This document shows, in pieces, positions 25,727 through 34,873 of a stretch of 64,000 bases of DNA; the stretch's first letter is position 1, and each line of letters begins with the position of its first letter. The stretch spans positions 6,206-70,205 of the forward strand of contig CAMLKF010000002.1 in the NCBI GenBank assembly GCA_946480575.1. The letters are read 5' to 3'. The position numbers and the translations under genes are program-made. The notes beneath the pieces were generated by a model that was given only the letters and a program-made list of their open reading frames with translations, had not been told where the DNA came from and searched no databases. The stretch is from an uncultured Nitrososphaera sp. Its GTDB lineage: Archaea > Thermoproteota > Nitrososphaeria > Nitrososphaerales > Nitrososphaeraceae.

Positions 25727-25820
25727 TTTGCTGTTATGGAGCAGGCGGGTATCTTTGGCAAAACCGAAATTCGTCATTATAAAATGAGAGAAAAAGAAGG
25801 GGGAAGGAGGAGAAGAAGGG

Positions 25821-27020
25821 CTAAAGCTGACGCCTTGAGCCGAACAGGACGCCTAGGCTAGTTATTCTCCTTGCCCGCATCATCAGGACTAACAGACCTA
25901 TCACGGCTCCTGCGACTATCGCCGCGCTTATGGGGAACTCTGGGACGACGACTATGTTAAAATCGGCGCTTTCCGTGAACGTTCCTGCGCCGGCAGGCTG
26001 GCCGCTTATAGAGTTAAGCTTGACCGTGACGGTCATGGGCCCTGCGCTGTCGAATTTTACCTCATGGGTGGCAGTGCCAAACTCGGCATTCTGGTTCGCT
26101 AGCTCCTGCACCACGTTGCCGCTTGCATTTTTGACGGTAAAGTCATAGTTTACGCGCTGTAGCGGGAATCCGTTGCTTTCAGTCATGGCGAGTCCAAAGG
26201 CCACTGTGGAGCCGGGCTGGATTTCAGCCGGATCCCAGTCTATTTCAATAGAATATGTTCCGCGAGGCGTCTTTTTGCTCAGAGGGGGTGTGGGAGCTTG
26301 TTCGGCTGATGTTGGAGCTTCCGGCTGGCCGGTGCCTGTTTCCAAAAGCTCAAACGCGTATTGGATAGGTTGCTGGCCTGTGGTGACATCGACATAAGTC
26401 TCTGCCTTGACAGGGAACGGGAACCCGTTGACTATCCATACCTTGCTATCGACACCTTTATGCCATTGGACCAGCGTGGCATCGCATGAATCAGCTCCAC
26501 ACAAGTCCTGCGCTCCGGCGAATGACACTTGTTGTGTGCCGACCGGCTTTATTTCCCCGCCGCCTATAGAAGCTATCTTGCCCCAGGATTGCTGGGTCAG
26601 AGACAGCGGAGCAGATTTTGTAGTAAATGAATCAAGCCAGTTGAGAGAGCCGGAATAGCCGCTAATGTATGTTTTCATTTCATTCGGGACATCCGAGCCT
26701 CCAGACAGAGGTGCCATGTTATCAGCAAGCTTTAGCGTTCCATTGTAGACTCTTCCCTCATCCACTACAAAGGTTGGTGCTATCCAGTCGCCATCCACCT
26801 GTTCCTTGAAATAGATAGTCATTTCGTATGGCCGGTTATCGTTTGTGTCAAACTCTTGGATTCTGTATTTGACGTACATGTCCTGCCGGACGCCTTCTCC
26901 AGGATACCAAAGATCGTCTTGCTGTGCATTTGCGCTCTGGACATTCAAAGAGGTTGCCAGAACTGCAAGAAGCAGTAGCGAAGCTACCGACGACGCAAAG
27001 GCGAAAGATCTAAAACCCAT
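25821..27020 (-). CDS. PEFG-CTERM anchored surface protein, unknown
   Basis: A 399-residue exported protein. A signal peptide (residues 1-33, ending NVQSANAQ) precedes a large beta-rich ectodomain with two cysteines in LCGADSCDA. A Pro/Thr-rich linker then leads to an Ig-like domain from about residue 250. The C-terminus has VVPEFPISAAIVAGAVIGLL and a basic tail, matching the thaumarchaeal PEFG-CTERM sorting signal processed by archaeosortase. It is therefore probably on the cell surface. ATG 27020 is chosen because the signal peptide begins there. It lies 126 nt upstream of amoX. The ectodomain is not a family I recognise. Confidence 0.8.
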   Translation of the reverse strand: MGFRSFAFASSVASLLLLAVLATSLNVQSANAQQDDLWYPGEGVRQDMYVKYRIQEFDTNDNRPYEMTIYFKEQVDGDWIAPTFVVDEGRVYNGTLKLADNMAPLSGGSDVPNEMKTYISGYSGSLNWLDSFTTKSAPLSLTQQSWGKIASIGGGEIKPVGTQQVSFAGAQDLCGADSCDATLVQWHKGVDSKVWIVNGFPFPVKAETYVDVTTGQQPIQYAFELLETGTGQPEAPTSAEQAPTPPLSKKTPRGTYSIEIDWDPAEIQPGSTVAFGLAMTESNGFPLQRVNYDFTVKNASGNVVQELANQNAEFGTATHEVKFDSAGPMTVTVKLNSISGQPAGAGTFTESADFNIVVVPEFPISAAIVAGAVIGLLVLMMRARRITSLGVLFGSRRQL

Positions 27021-27117
27021 TATGAAAAATAGAGAATAAAGCAACTGATAAATGTTTATTCTTGGCAGATAAACAAACAAATAAGTAGAGAGCCGTACAG
27101 AGAATTTCTGTAGCGAA

Positions 27118-27285
27118 ATGTGCAACTGCCCCAAGGTAACTTTCTACGAAGTGGATTTCAAGCTGGTCGGGATGAAGGTCGTGGCGAACCACAAGAACTG
27201 CGGCGACTTTCTTAACGACGACCAGTTCTCCGCCTTTGAGAAAGAATTGACAAAGTACTGGGGCTTTGAAAACAAGGAAAAGTAA
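27118..27285 (+). CDS. Small CxC protein, unknown
   Basis: A 55-residue ORF starting MCNCPKVTFYEVDF and containing a third cysteine in NHKNCGDF, then a charged helix to the end. Three cysteines in so small a protein suggest metal binding. It is divergent from the PEFG protein, with a shared 97-nt spacer. Coding is supported by codon use and the clean start. The function is unknown. Confidence 0.6.
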   Translation: MCNCPKVTFYEVDFKLVGMKVVANHKNCGDFLNDDQFSAFEKELTKYWGFENKEK

Positions 27286-27400
27286 TTGTGCCTTTATATG
27301 CAAAGTAACCGTGCTGTTTAAATTCATAAAGCAGGTAGGCTCGCTCGCCACGCGCCAACTTTATTAATGCCGGTACAAATTGCGTTCTAGGTGATTTCGG

Positions 27401-27655
27401 ATGACCAAAATGTTAAGTGTAAACATCGACACATCAGGCATAGATGCGAATGAAGCCAAAGAATGGGTTAACGAGCTTGCAAACGTGTATGCAGATATGC
27501 AGATTTCTGACGTAAACGTTTCAGGCAACAAGATCTCATTCAAGGCCGGCTTTTCCGGAATGGAAGACACCGAGCCGGATGACATCAAGATGAGGATGGA
27601 AGAATATCTGACGATGAACGAGTCGTTCAAAGCCAACAGCATCAACGTCCGCTAG
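27401..27655 (+). CDS. Small acidic protein, unknown
   Basis: An 84-residue, acidic, probably alpha/beta protein (VNIDTSGIDANEAKEWVNEL, then a strand-rich middle and an acidic helix with MEDTEPDDIKMRMEEYL). No cysteines, membrane segments or known motif. It is followed by a T-rich stretch at 27658-27680 that may end transcription. The family is not recognised. Confidence 0.6.
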   Translation: MTKMLSVNIDTSGIDANEAKEWVNELANVYADMQISDVNVSGNKISFKAGFSGMEDTEPDDIKMRMEEYLTMNESFKANSINVR

Positions 27656-27770
27656 AGGCTTTTTTGGCCTTTTCTTCCTCTTCTTTTAACTCATACAAAC
27701 GTTGTTTACCGATCATGATCAATTATTACCAAGATTAAAATAGAAAATTCGCATTTGGCCATTGAATCGT

Positions 27771-28025
27771 ATGACTTGTAAAGGTATATGCATCCGTCAC
27801 AAGGCTCAAAAGCCAGTTGGCTCAGGCCGGTACGCTAGTGGACAGAAACGCTGTCAGATATGCGAGATATTCATAAAGTGGGACGGACTTTGGTGCCCTT
27901 GCTGCGGCTATCGTTTGAGGACAAAGCCGCGCAACTTGAAGTACAAGGCGAAGCTGAGAGCACGGACCAGCAGCAGATTTAAAGCTCCTCAGCAGGCGCC
28001 AGTTCTGACGGTTCGCCACAAGTAA
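27771..28025 (+). CDS. Thaumarchaeal zinc-finger protein
   Basis: An 84-residue basic protein of a kind abundant in Nitrososphaera. It opens MTCKGICIRHKAQKP, then has a treble-clef-like pair CQICEIFIKWDGLWCPCC and the basic segment GYRLRTKPRN. Five of its six cysteines could bind one or two zinc ions. The Arg/Lys-rich remainder suggests nucleic-acid binding. ATG 27771 is preferred over a TTG three codons before. The role is unknown, perhaps transcriptional. Confidence 0.8.
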   Translation: MTCKGICIRHKAQKPVGSGRYASGQKRCQICEIFIKWDGLWCPCCGYRLRTKPRNLKYKAKLRARTSSRFKAPQQAPVLTVRHK

Positions 28026-28040
28026 TAATAATAATAATAG

Positions 28041-28958
28041 TCAGCGACCAAGGCCAACATTGGCAGTCCTGAAGAGCTGCCTTTGCAGCTTTTGCAGGTG
28101 CTGCAGATCGCTTGTCAGGTCCATTGAGAGCTGGACAAGCTTGGCATAACGATTGTGGAAAGCGCTGCTTCTTGCAGCGAGGTTTTTGGCAGCAACTCTG
28201 CCGGCATAATAATAGCAGTCTGCAAGCATCTGCCGGTCCATCAGGTGCCTTATCTTTGACATGACTAGCTCTGCGTCGTATTCTTTTGACTTTAATTCCC
28301 TGATGGCACCAATCGACCGCGATATTGCCGGCCGGGTGGCCCTCTCTACCCCGATGCATTCAAGCGCGGCCTGGATCCCGTCTGCGAGCGCACTGGCGTC
28401 TACCCTCCTTACCTGCTCCAGCTCGTGAAGGGGCATGGGCCTGCTGCCTGACAGGGCCAGTGCCCCGCGTATGAACTTATATGCTGCAATTTTGAGCCAC
28501 ATTGCCGCCACTGCCGGCTGCTTTGCTCCAGCAGCCGCCGTCTTGCGCTGGCAAAAGAGCGAGCTTACCAGCGATTTCCTGCCGGCAGCAAGCAGCGCCC
28601 TGCGGTATTTTTCAGGTGAAACGTCATTTGCGGCAGCCGACAGCGCAAACCTGTTGCTGTCCCGGATGACCGCGATGCCACCGAGATCGATCATGTGATC
28701 CTTTATCGGGCCCGCCATGTAGATTAGCTCGACTGTGTGGCCAGCCACCTGAAGGACTTGGTTGCTGCCATAATGACGATGATGATGATGGTGGTGGTGG
28801 TCGTGGTTTTCCGGCGCAAACACCGCCAGGTCGTATTCGCAGCAGTCAAGCGACATGCCCTCTGATGATACGCGGCAGCCGATCGCAGCAACTGGATAGG
28901 AAATGCTACTGGCATATTTTCTGACAACTGCGGGTATCGAAGCGGAAGACAACAACAT
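28041..28958 (-). CDS. Conserved protein with histidine tract, unknown
   Basis: A 305-residue soluble protein. Residues about 15-50 contain a pattern (SLDCCEYDLAVF) like the strand pair of minimal nucleotidyltransferases, but the catalytic signature is incomplete. A run of seven histidines with flanking His/Asp (about residues 52-62) is encoded by CAC/CAT repeats and may bind metal or be microsatellite drift. The C-terminal 190 residues are helical, with AELVMSKIRHLMDRQMLADC and a heptad-like end. It is convergent with the zinc-finger gene. I do not recognise it with confidence. Confidence 0.65.
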   Translation of the reverse strand: MLLSSASIPAVVRKYASSISYPVAAIGCRVSSEGMSLDCCEYDLAVFAPENHDHHHHHHHRHYGSNQVLQVAGHTVELIYMAGPIKDHMIDLGGIAVIRDSNRFALSAAANDVSPEKYRRALLAAGRKSLVSSLFCQRKTAAAGAKQPAVAAMWLKIAAYKFIRGALALSGSRPMPLHELEQVRRVDASALADGIQAALECIGVERATRPAISRSIGAIRELKSKEYDAELVMSKIRHLMDRQMLADCYYYAGRVAAKNLAARSSAFHNRYAKLVQLSMDLTSDLQHLQKLQRQLFRTANVGLGR

Positions 28959-29048
28959 GCCGGCATTGGCATCGGGGGGAATTTAACCTGTTATTTGAAA
29001 AACGCAGATCAACTCATATATGAACAGCGGGGTATATGTTAATGCGAT

Positions 29049-30419
29049 ATGAAGAGCACTAAGACCAAGGCAGTTTCTACCGGCAGGTACGAGATTGGTT
29101 CGGAGCTTGTGAGAAAGATCAAGTCCGGCGAATTCAAGATCGCTGTTTATGGTCTTGGTCATGTGGGGTCACCGCTTGCTTCAGTATGGCTCCGGGCAGG
29201 GGCGCACGTAATAGGCGTCGACAAGTCTCCCCGGGTATTAGAGAATGCAAGGAAAGGAAGGACCCACGTGCCAGAGCCGGGAGTCAATGAAGCTTTTACA
29301 AAAGGCGTAAAGGAAAAGCGGTTTTACCTGTACGACGATCCTGTCAAGGCAGCTCAGGACTCGTACCTCAAGATGATCTGTGTGCCTGTGCTTTTAACTG
29401 ATTCCTTTGCTGCGGACCTTGGCACAATCAGGCAGGTGGCTTCATCCATTGGGCGCGGGATGAAGAAAGGTGACGTTGTCTCTCTCAATCCTACCGTGCC
29501 ACCTGGCACGTCTGAAGATGTCATCCTGCCCATCCTAGAAAAGGAAAGTGGCCTCAAGGTCGAGAAAGACTTTTACATGCTATACAACCCAGAGCGCATC
29601 TTTGAGGGCAGAGCCATCTTGGACATTGAGGAGAGCTACCCTGCAGTTATTGCCGGCGCCGGCCCAAAGAGTCTGGAAATCGGAGAAAAGCTGTATTCTC
29701 TAGTGTTCAAGAAAGGCGTAATCAAAATGAGCGCCATGAGGATTGCTGAGACTGAAAAGCTTCTGGAAGGTGTTTACCGCGACGTCAACATTGCACTTGC
29801 AAATGAAATGGCCAAGTTCTGCGAGAGCGTTGGTGTCGACTTTTGGGAGGCAAGGCAGGCGGCAAACTCACAACCCTTCTGCCACATACACAAGCCGGGC
29901 GCCGGCGTGGGAGGCGCGTGCATACCCGTGTATCCACAGTTTTTCCTATACACGGCAGACATCAAGAAAGTAGAATGCAACATTGCAAGGCTTGGAAGAA
30001 ATGTCAACGACTCGATGCCGGCGTACTGTGTCGATCAGGCGGTCAGATTGCTCGACGGCACAGACATCTCACAGTCCATCGTTGCCCTGCTCGGCCTTGC
30101 CTTCAGGGGAGGAGTTTCTGACACGCGCCTGTCGCCCACGTATAGGGTTATAGAGGAGCTGAAGAAGCGCAAGGTGAAGGAGATCCGCGTTCATGACCCG
30201 CGCGTAAAAAGCGACCTGAACCTGCCGCAGGACGTGGCGCTGACATCCAGCCTACTGCAGGCAGTCAAGGGCGCCGACCTGGTGATTCTGGTTTCAGACC
30301 ACCCGGAGTATCGCAGCCTGACGCATGAAAGCGTTGGCGGCGCGCCGGTGTACGACGGCAGAGGCATTCTTGACAGGTCCAAGTTCGACAGCGGCAAGTT
30401 CGCCTCGATTGGAAGGTAG
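29049..30419 (+). CDS. UDP-sugar dehydrogenase (WecC-like)
   Basis: A 456-residue NAD-dependent nucleotide-sugar dehydrogenase that oxidises a UDP-hexose or UDP-N-acetylhexosamine to the uronate, supplying surface glycans. The N-terminal Rossmann motif is VYGLGHVGSPLA near residue 34. NPTVPPGTSEDVI and YNPERIFEGRA follow. The catalytic Cys lies in KPGAGVGGACIPVYPQF near residue 285. UDP-N-acetyl-mannosamine dehydrogenase is the closest type by motif. No glycosyltransferases adjoin it, so the glycan is unknown. Confidence 0.88.
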   Translation: MKSTKTKAVSTGRYEIGSELVRKIKSGEFKIAVYGLGHVGSPLASVWLRAGAHVIGVDKSPRVLENARKGRTHVPEPGVNEAFTKGVKEKRFYLYDDPVKAAQDSYLKMICVPVLLTDSFAADLGTIRQVASSIGRGMKKGDVVSLNPTVPPGTSEDVILPILEKESGLKVEKDFYMLYNPERIFEGRAILDIEESYPAVIAGAGPKSLEIGEKLYSLVFKKGVIKMSAMRIAETEKLLEGVYRDVNIALANEMAKFCESVGVDFWEARQAANSQPFCHIHKPGAGVGGACIPVYPQFFLYTADIKKVECNIARLGRNVNDSMPAYCVDQAVRLLDGTDISQSIVALLGLAFRGGVSDTRLSPTYRVIEELKKRKVKEIRVHDPRVKSDLNLPQDVALTSSLLQAVKGADLVILVSDHPEYRSLTHESVGGAPVYDGRGILDRSKFDSGKFASIGR

Positions 30420-30478
30420 GTAGGTAGCAGTGATATACAAGTTAGGTTTAATACCGTCTGAAAAAAGATTTCACATGC

Positions 30479-31528
30479 TTGGCACGCCGAAGCAACTTGA
30501 ATCTCTTGCTCACAGTCTCGTGGAAAAATGGTTCTGTAGTGCTTATCGACCAGACAAAGCTTCCAAACAAGCTGGTCCACGTCAGATGCAAGGATTACAG
30601 GGAGGTCGCCAACGCAATCAAAAAGCTTGTAGTGAGGGGAGCGCCGGCGATAGGCGTCACTGCAGCTTTTGGGCTTGCACTTGCCGCGCAGGCGAGCAGA
30701 GCCAAGGCGCTGCCGGAATTGATGACCGACCTTGACACTGCATTCAAGACCCTCAGGGCGACACGGCCGACGGCGGTCAACCTATTCTGGGCGCTCGAGC
30801 GCGTCATGGAAAAAGCCAAGCGCGCCAAGACCGTCGAGGACGCAAAGAAAGCAGTCCTTGATGAGGCCCTAAAAATGTCTGAAGAAGACGTTGAAGCCAA
30901 CAGGCATATGGGAGCCAACGGCGCAAAGATGTTCAGAGACGGCGATGTGGTTCTCACACATTGCAACGCCGGCTCGCTTGCAACGGTGGCATACGGCACC
31001 GCGCTTGGAGTGATAAGGGCGGCAAGGGAGTCGGGCAAGCGCCTGAGCGTCATCGCCACGGAGACGCGGCCGGTGATGCAGGGCTCAAGGCTCACGGCAT
31101 TTGAGCTCCAACATGACGGCATTGACGTCAGCCTGATACCAGATACTGCGGTTGGCCACATGATGGCAAAGAGCGCTATCAAGCGGGTGATAGTGGGCGC
31201 AGACAGGGTGCTCCGTTCGGGCCACGTTTTCAACAAGATAGGGACATATCAGGTGGCGATTCTGGCAAGGAGGCATAGAGTGCCGTTCTACGTTGCCGCC
31301 CCGCTGTCGACTTTTGATTTTGAAAGCAGCCCCGGAGAGGTGATGATTGAAGAGAGGTCGGTGGACGAAGTTGTCAAGGTAGGCAAAAAGAGGATCGCGC
31401 CCAAGGGGGTGCGCATCTTTAACCCTGCTTTTGACATGACGCCGCCGGAGCTCATAACAGGCATTATCACTGAAAAAGGCGTGCTTAAGCCGCCGTTTGA
31501 GAAGAACCTCAAGGCGCTCCTAGGATAG
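30479..31528 (+). CDS. mtnA: Methylthioribose-1-phosphate isomerase family
   Basis: A 349-residue protein of the MtnA/eIF2B-like family, acting in methionine salvage. The family run is continuous: VVLIDQTKLPNKLVHVRCKD, VRGAPAIGVTAAFGLAL, LTHCNAGSLATVAYGTALGV with the catalytic Cys, and VIVGADRVLRSGHVFNKIGT with the catalytic Asp. Archaeal relatives include ribose-1,5-bisphosphate isomerase, but the N-terminal WKNGSVVLIDQT form favours MtnA. The start is a TTG; the first about 12 residues are uncertain. It lies 60 nt after the UDP-sugar dehydrogenase. Confidence 0.9.
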   Translation: MARRSNLNLLLTVSWKNGSVVLIDQTKLPNKLVHVRCKDYREVANAIKKLVVRGAPAIGVTAAFGLALAAQASRAKALPELMTDLDTAFKTLRATRPTAVNLFWALERVMEKAKRAKTVEDAKKAVLDEALKMSEEDVEANRHMGANGAKMFRDGDVVLTHCNAGSLATVAYGTALGVIRAARESGKRLSVIATETRPVMQGSRLTAFELQHDGIDVSLIPDTAVGHMMAKSAIKRVIVGADRVLRSGHVFNKIGTYQVAILARRHRVPFYVAAPLSTFDFESSPGEVMIEERSVDEVVKVGKKRIAPKGVRIFNPAFDMTPPELITGIITEKGVLKPPFEKNLKALLG

Positions 31529-31571
31529 ATAAAGTATTTATCGTGTTTTGCACACTTGTTTTATAACGCAT

Positions 31572-32180
31572 ATGTCAGCCGGACAGCAGAAGGCAGTTAC
31601 AGAGGATCAGGTTTACGCCGCACTCCGAAAGTGCATGGACCCCGAGATCCCGGTCAACGTTGTCGATTTGGGTTTGATTTACGGTGTAAAGGTTGCCAGT
31701 GGCAAGGACGTGGACATCAAGATGACCATGACCACGCGGGGCTGCCCACTTCATGATACACTGGTAAGTGATGTCAAGCGCTATGTTGGCAAGATAGGTG
31801 GGATCGGCAATATCAATGTCGAGATAGTCTGGGATCCGCCCTGGAGCATCGAAAAGATGGACCCGTCGGTGCGGGAGAAGCTCGGGTTTGGCAAGCCCAA
31901 GCTGCGCTTTCAGATCGACTATGAAAAGAGCAGGCCGATGAAGGTCGGCAGGTTTTCCAAGCAGGAGGACGGCTCGATGATACTTGCAAATGACAAGGAC
32001 CAAGGCTTTATGGTCAACGAAGCGATAATAGAGTTCTGGAAGAGCTGCGACGGCACCAAGACAATCAACCAGCTCACCGACCAGTTTTCAGCCAAGCTTG
32101 GAATGCCAAGGCAGCAGGTAGAGCAGGAAGTGGTCCAGCTGGTGCAACAGCTGCTTGAAGCAGAGCTGCTCAAGGCATAA
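31572..32180 (+). CDS. DUF59 (SufT-like) and PqqD-like fusion protein
   Basis: A 202-residue two-domain protein. Residues 8-105 are a DUF59/MIP18 domain of iron-sulfur cluster assembly (CMDPEIPVNVVDLGLIYGV, then TTRGCPLHDTL, then IVWDPPWS). Residues about 125-200 resemble PqqD, the peptide-chaperone domain of RiPP systems (ILANDKDQGFMVNEAIIEFW, then INQLTDQFS). DUF59 proteins help mature Fe-S proteins; the reason for joining it to a PqqD-like part is not known. ATG 31572 is preferred to the in-frame upstream start. A methyltransferase gene follows immediately. Confidence 0.8.
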   Translation: MSAGQQKAVTEDQVYAALRKCMDPEIPVNVVDLGLIYGVKVASGKDVDIKMTMTTRGCPLHDTLVSDVKRYVGKIGGIGNINVEIVWDPPWSIEKMDPSVREKLGFGKPKLRFQIDYEKSRPMKVGRFSKQEDGSMILANDKDQGFMVNEAIIEFWKSCDGTKTINQLTDQFSAKLGMPRQQVEQEVVQLVQQLLEAELLKA

Positions 32181-32181
32181 C

Positions 32182-32754
32182 ATGCACGATGTCGCGGCCA
32201 GGATCGCTTTATTCCCCAGAGTCGTCGTGGAGCTTGGGATGGGCGACGGCAGGCTTTTAGAGAGCCTTGCCAAGCGCGATGACAATACGCTTCACATCGG
32301 CATCGAGCTGGATGCCGGGCAGTGCGACAGAGCGCGCTCTAGGATTGTGCAGGACAATGTCCTGATCCTGAATGGCTCCTTTGTCGACATGCTGCCGGCT
32401 TTTCCAAACTCTTCCGTCGACCGGTTTTTAGCAGTGCTTCCAGACCCAGCGTACATTGACGAGAAAAAGGCGCGGGAATGGGAGCCATTCTACAGGACGG
32501 TTTATTCCAAGATGAAAAAGGGTGGTACGCTCCAGATTGTCACCGAGATAACCGATGAGCTGCTGCAACCGGTGGGCGATGGCGAGTATTTGCGATGGGC
32601 AGAATGGCTCAAGGCTACATTTACTGCTGCAGGGTTTGCTCTGGTACACCAGCGCGAAGGAGCGCCTGTCGAATACTCGACGCGCTGCCTGGACCAGTTC
32701 AGGGGCGACCCCGAGCGCATACGCATGACGACCATCGACCTGGCAAAGAAGTGA
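32182..32754 (+). CDS. TrmB-like SAM-dependent methyltransferase
   Basis: A 190-residue class I methyltransferase. The AdoMet site VVELGMGDGRLLESLAKRD near residues 13-31 is followed by HIGIELD and a LPDPAYI motif that takes the place of the PDPWPK motif of tRNA (guanine-N7) methyltransferase TrmB. It starts at the ATG one base after the stop of the DUF59-PqqD gene, so the two are co-translated. The target is unknown; tRNA is a guess from the family. Confidence 0.75.
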   Translation: MHDVAARIALFPRVVVELGMGDGRLLESLAKRDDNTLHIGIELDAGQCDRARSRIVQDNVLILNGSFVDMLPAFPNSSVDRFLAVLPDPAYIDEKKAREWEPFYRTVYSKMKKGGTLQIVTEITDELLQPVGDGEYLRWAEWLKATFTAAGFALVHQREGAPVEYSTRCLDQFRGDPERIRMTTIDLAKK

Positions 32755-32825
32755 AACTCCGGTTACTATGAACTCTTAATCGGACTATAAACTTGATGTA
32801 CAGTTCAAGCGCGCTACATTGAAAA

Positions 32826-34478
32826 ATGCATGCAATATCGGTTTTTGCCACCACCCTGATGATGATGATATTGTGGTTGTTTGCTGCTGCTTTTGCCGTC
32901 TTGCCAGCCTTTGCCCAGACAACTTCGGTTGAGGCCCGCGGCCCGAGGTTGCCTACAGCAACAGCATGCACTACGTGACTCTCATGTACTATATCGGCTC
33001 AAATGACACGGCGCGCGTGCAGGAGATTTTTTTGGACGCGCTACAAGCGAGCAACGTCAGCAGCGCAGTGTTTTTCCTGCAGCCGGGATTCGCAGAGGCC
33101 AACCATGCCCTTGCCAGCGCAATGCAGCAGCGCGGCTAGCTACAGTGTCCTCCCGTGGATTGATGCTAGCCGGTACGACAGCAACTATGCGCCCACGTCT
33201 TTTGGCGACATATATTGCTGTCTGACAGGTCCACGCTGACCAAGGTCAACAAGACAGCCGACGTTATTGCATTCTACAACCTGGCGCTTCATTCAAGCAA
33301 CCCGAGCATAATCGCATTTACCCCAAGCGAGCCTCCGCAGTTCAGCTATTCGTCTGCGATACTAGAAGAGATACTTAAAGACGGTGGCCGGACGCTGGTC
33401 TTTACGGCGCAAGTCTGCAGCGGGGCGCCGCAAGTTGTCAGCATGGCCATCAGCAACAACAACAATAATAATAATGCGACAGCTGCCACCACGCCGGTTG
33501 GCGATGACACCACTTCGAGTATTGCAATAAGTGGAGGAACGTGGAACATGCGGAGCCTGCAGACAAGGTATCGGCAGGAGATTCGCTCCATCCAGACAGG
33601 CCTTGGCACCAGCTACCTTGTGGACACCATCATCATCGAGGAGGCAGGCCAGCAACAATAATAATAACGGAACTGGCACCAGCCGGTGCATTTAGGCATT
33701 TGACCCGGCACTGCTAGCGATAGAATAGGCATTGGAAGCGGCTGCCCGTAGGCATTTCCACAATCTATGCATGATGGTATACATGAGATTGGTAATATAA
33801 TCTGCCATTTGGCTTTGCAGAGAATGCCACCAATAATGCCGAATCATGTTAATGCAATGCCGGAGTATGGCCACCTTGACATCAGAAACTCCACCGTAAG
33901 CTACATGGGATTTCCACTAGGGGCTTTAGCGAGGTGGGGAGTACAAGGGCCGCAATAATGTTCCACGACAGCAGCAACTTTGCGATCGCAAATTCCACAA
34001 TAGCGTTCAACTTTGACGAGATTTACGCAAGGAATATAGCAGTAACTTCCAGATCACAGTCAATGAGGTCTATGCCAACACCCGCTCCGGGATAGACATT
34101 GGCACCGGCTCGGGCAACTTTGTCATCAGTGCAACAACCATGTGCACAACACAACGGCTACGGAGGTGTGATGTGCTCTGAATGCACCAACGTGTACGCA
34201 TCATTGGCAATACTGTCGAGCACAACAAGGAAACAGGCATCAAGCTGTATATGCAAGCCTCAACTCTTCCGCCGTCCAGTCCAACACCATAACTGAAAGC
34301 GAGGAAGGAATAATAATGCTGACAGGATATTCGAACAACGACCTCTGCTGGCGAGAAAAACACCTTCACGAATACTGAATCGGAATACAGACGGATCTGA
34401 CCAGCCAGCCACCAGTCAAATGTGCTCCAAGACAACAACCTGACTGCGGCAGCAAGCCAGGCCGCACCGCCAGGTTAG
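32826..34478 (+). pseudogene. Multiply frameshifted beta-helix surface protein
   Basis: An intact signal peptide starts at 32826 (TTLMMMILWLFAAAFAVLPA, then FAQ). Protein-like sequence then continues across all three frames: TLMYYIGSNDTARVQEIFLD, VLPWIDASRYDSNYAP, KTADVIAFYNLALHSSNPSI, SGGTWNMRSLQTRYR. The second half reads like right-handed beta-helix repeats: NSTIAFNFDEIYARN, SGIDIGTGSGNFVIS, NGYGGVMCSECTN, IIGNTVEHNKETGIKLY. At least eight frame changes or stops separate these pieces. Intact, it would have been a secreted protein of about 550 residues of the NosD/pectate-lyase-like type. It overlaps the end of the convergent gene by four bases. Confidence 0.85.
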
Positions 34479-34873
34479 TTGTGCCGCCGCAGCTTCTGGT
34501 GGCTGTCCATGCATTCCCTTGAGCAGAACTCGGCGCTGCAGCCGTCCGCGGTGCACGGCACTGGCTCGACATGGTTGAATTTCTTGTTGCAATATGTGCA
34601 CAGCGATTCAAGCTCAGGAAAGTCGCGGTTGAGGAAAGCCTCGCACGACCGCTTTTCCCGGAACCAAAGCACTTCAAGGTTCATTTTCTCGGCGTGAGTG
34701 AGCACGGTGTCATAGGCTTCGTAAAAGCCTGGTGCGTAAAACTGCCGGATAAAGATAGAGCCACTAGGATGCTTTTTTGAATTGGGGTTGCGATAGGCAA
34801 CGAGCCACTTTTCGGCAGGAACCTCATCGTCGCCAGACGCTACCCTCTTTCTGCCGTCCTGTGCACGATTCAA
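34475..34873 (-). CDS. Zinc-finger protein, MYND-like C-terminus
   Basis: A 132-residue soluble protein. The first half is a mixed alpha/beta part (SIFIRQFYAPGFYEAYDTVL) of unknown fold. The C-terminal 45 residues hold CTYCNKKF, CTADGC, FCSREC and a final HQKLRRH, a Cys/His spacing like MYND or HIT-type zinc fingers. It is convergent with the beta-helix pseudogene. The function is unknown; protein-protein binding is typical for such fingers. Confidence 0.7.
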   Translation of the reverse strand: MNRAQDGRKRVASGDDEVPAEKWLVAYRNPNSKKHPSGSIFIRQFYAPGFYEAYDTVLTHAEKMNLEVLWFREKRSCEAFLNRDFPELESLCTYCNKKFNHVEPVPCTADGCSAEFCSRECMDSHQKLRRHN

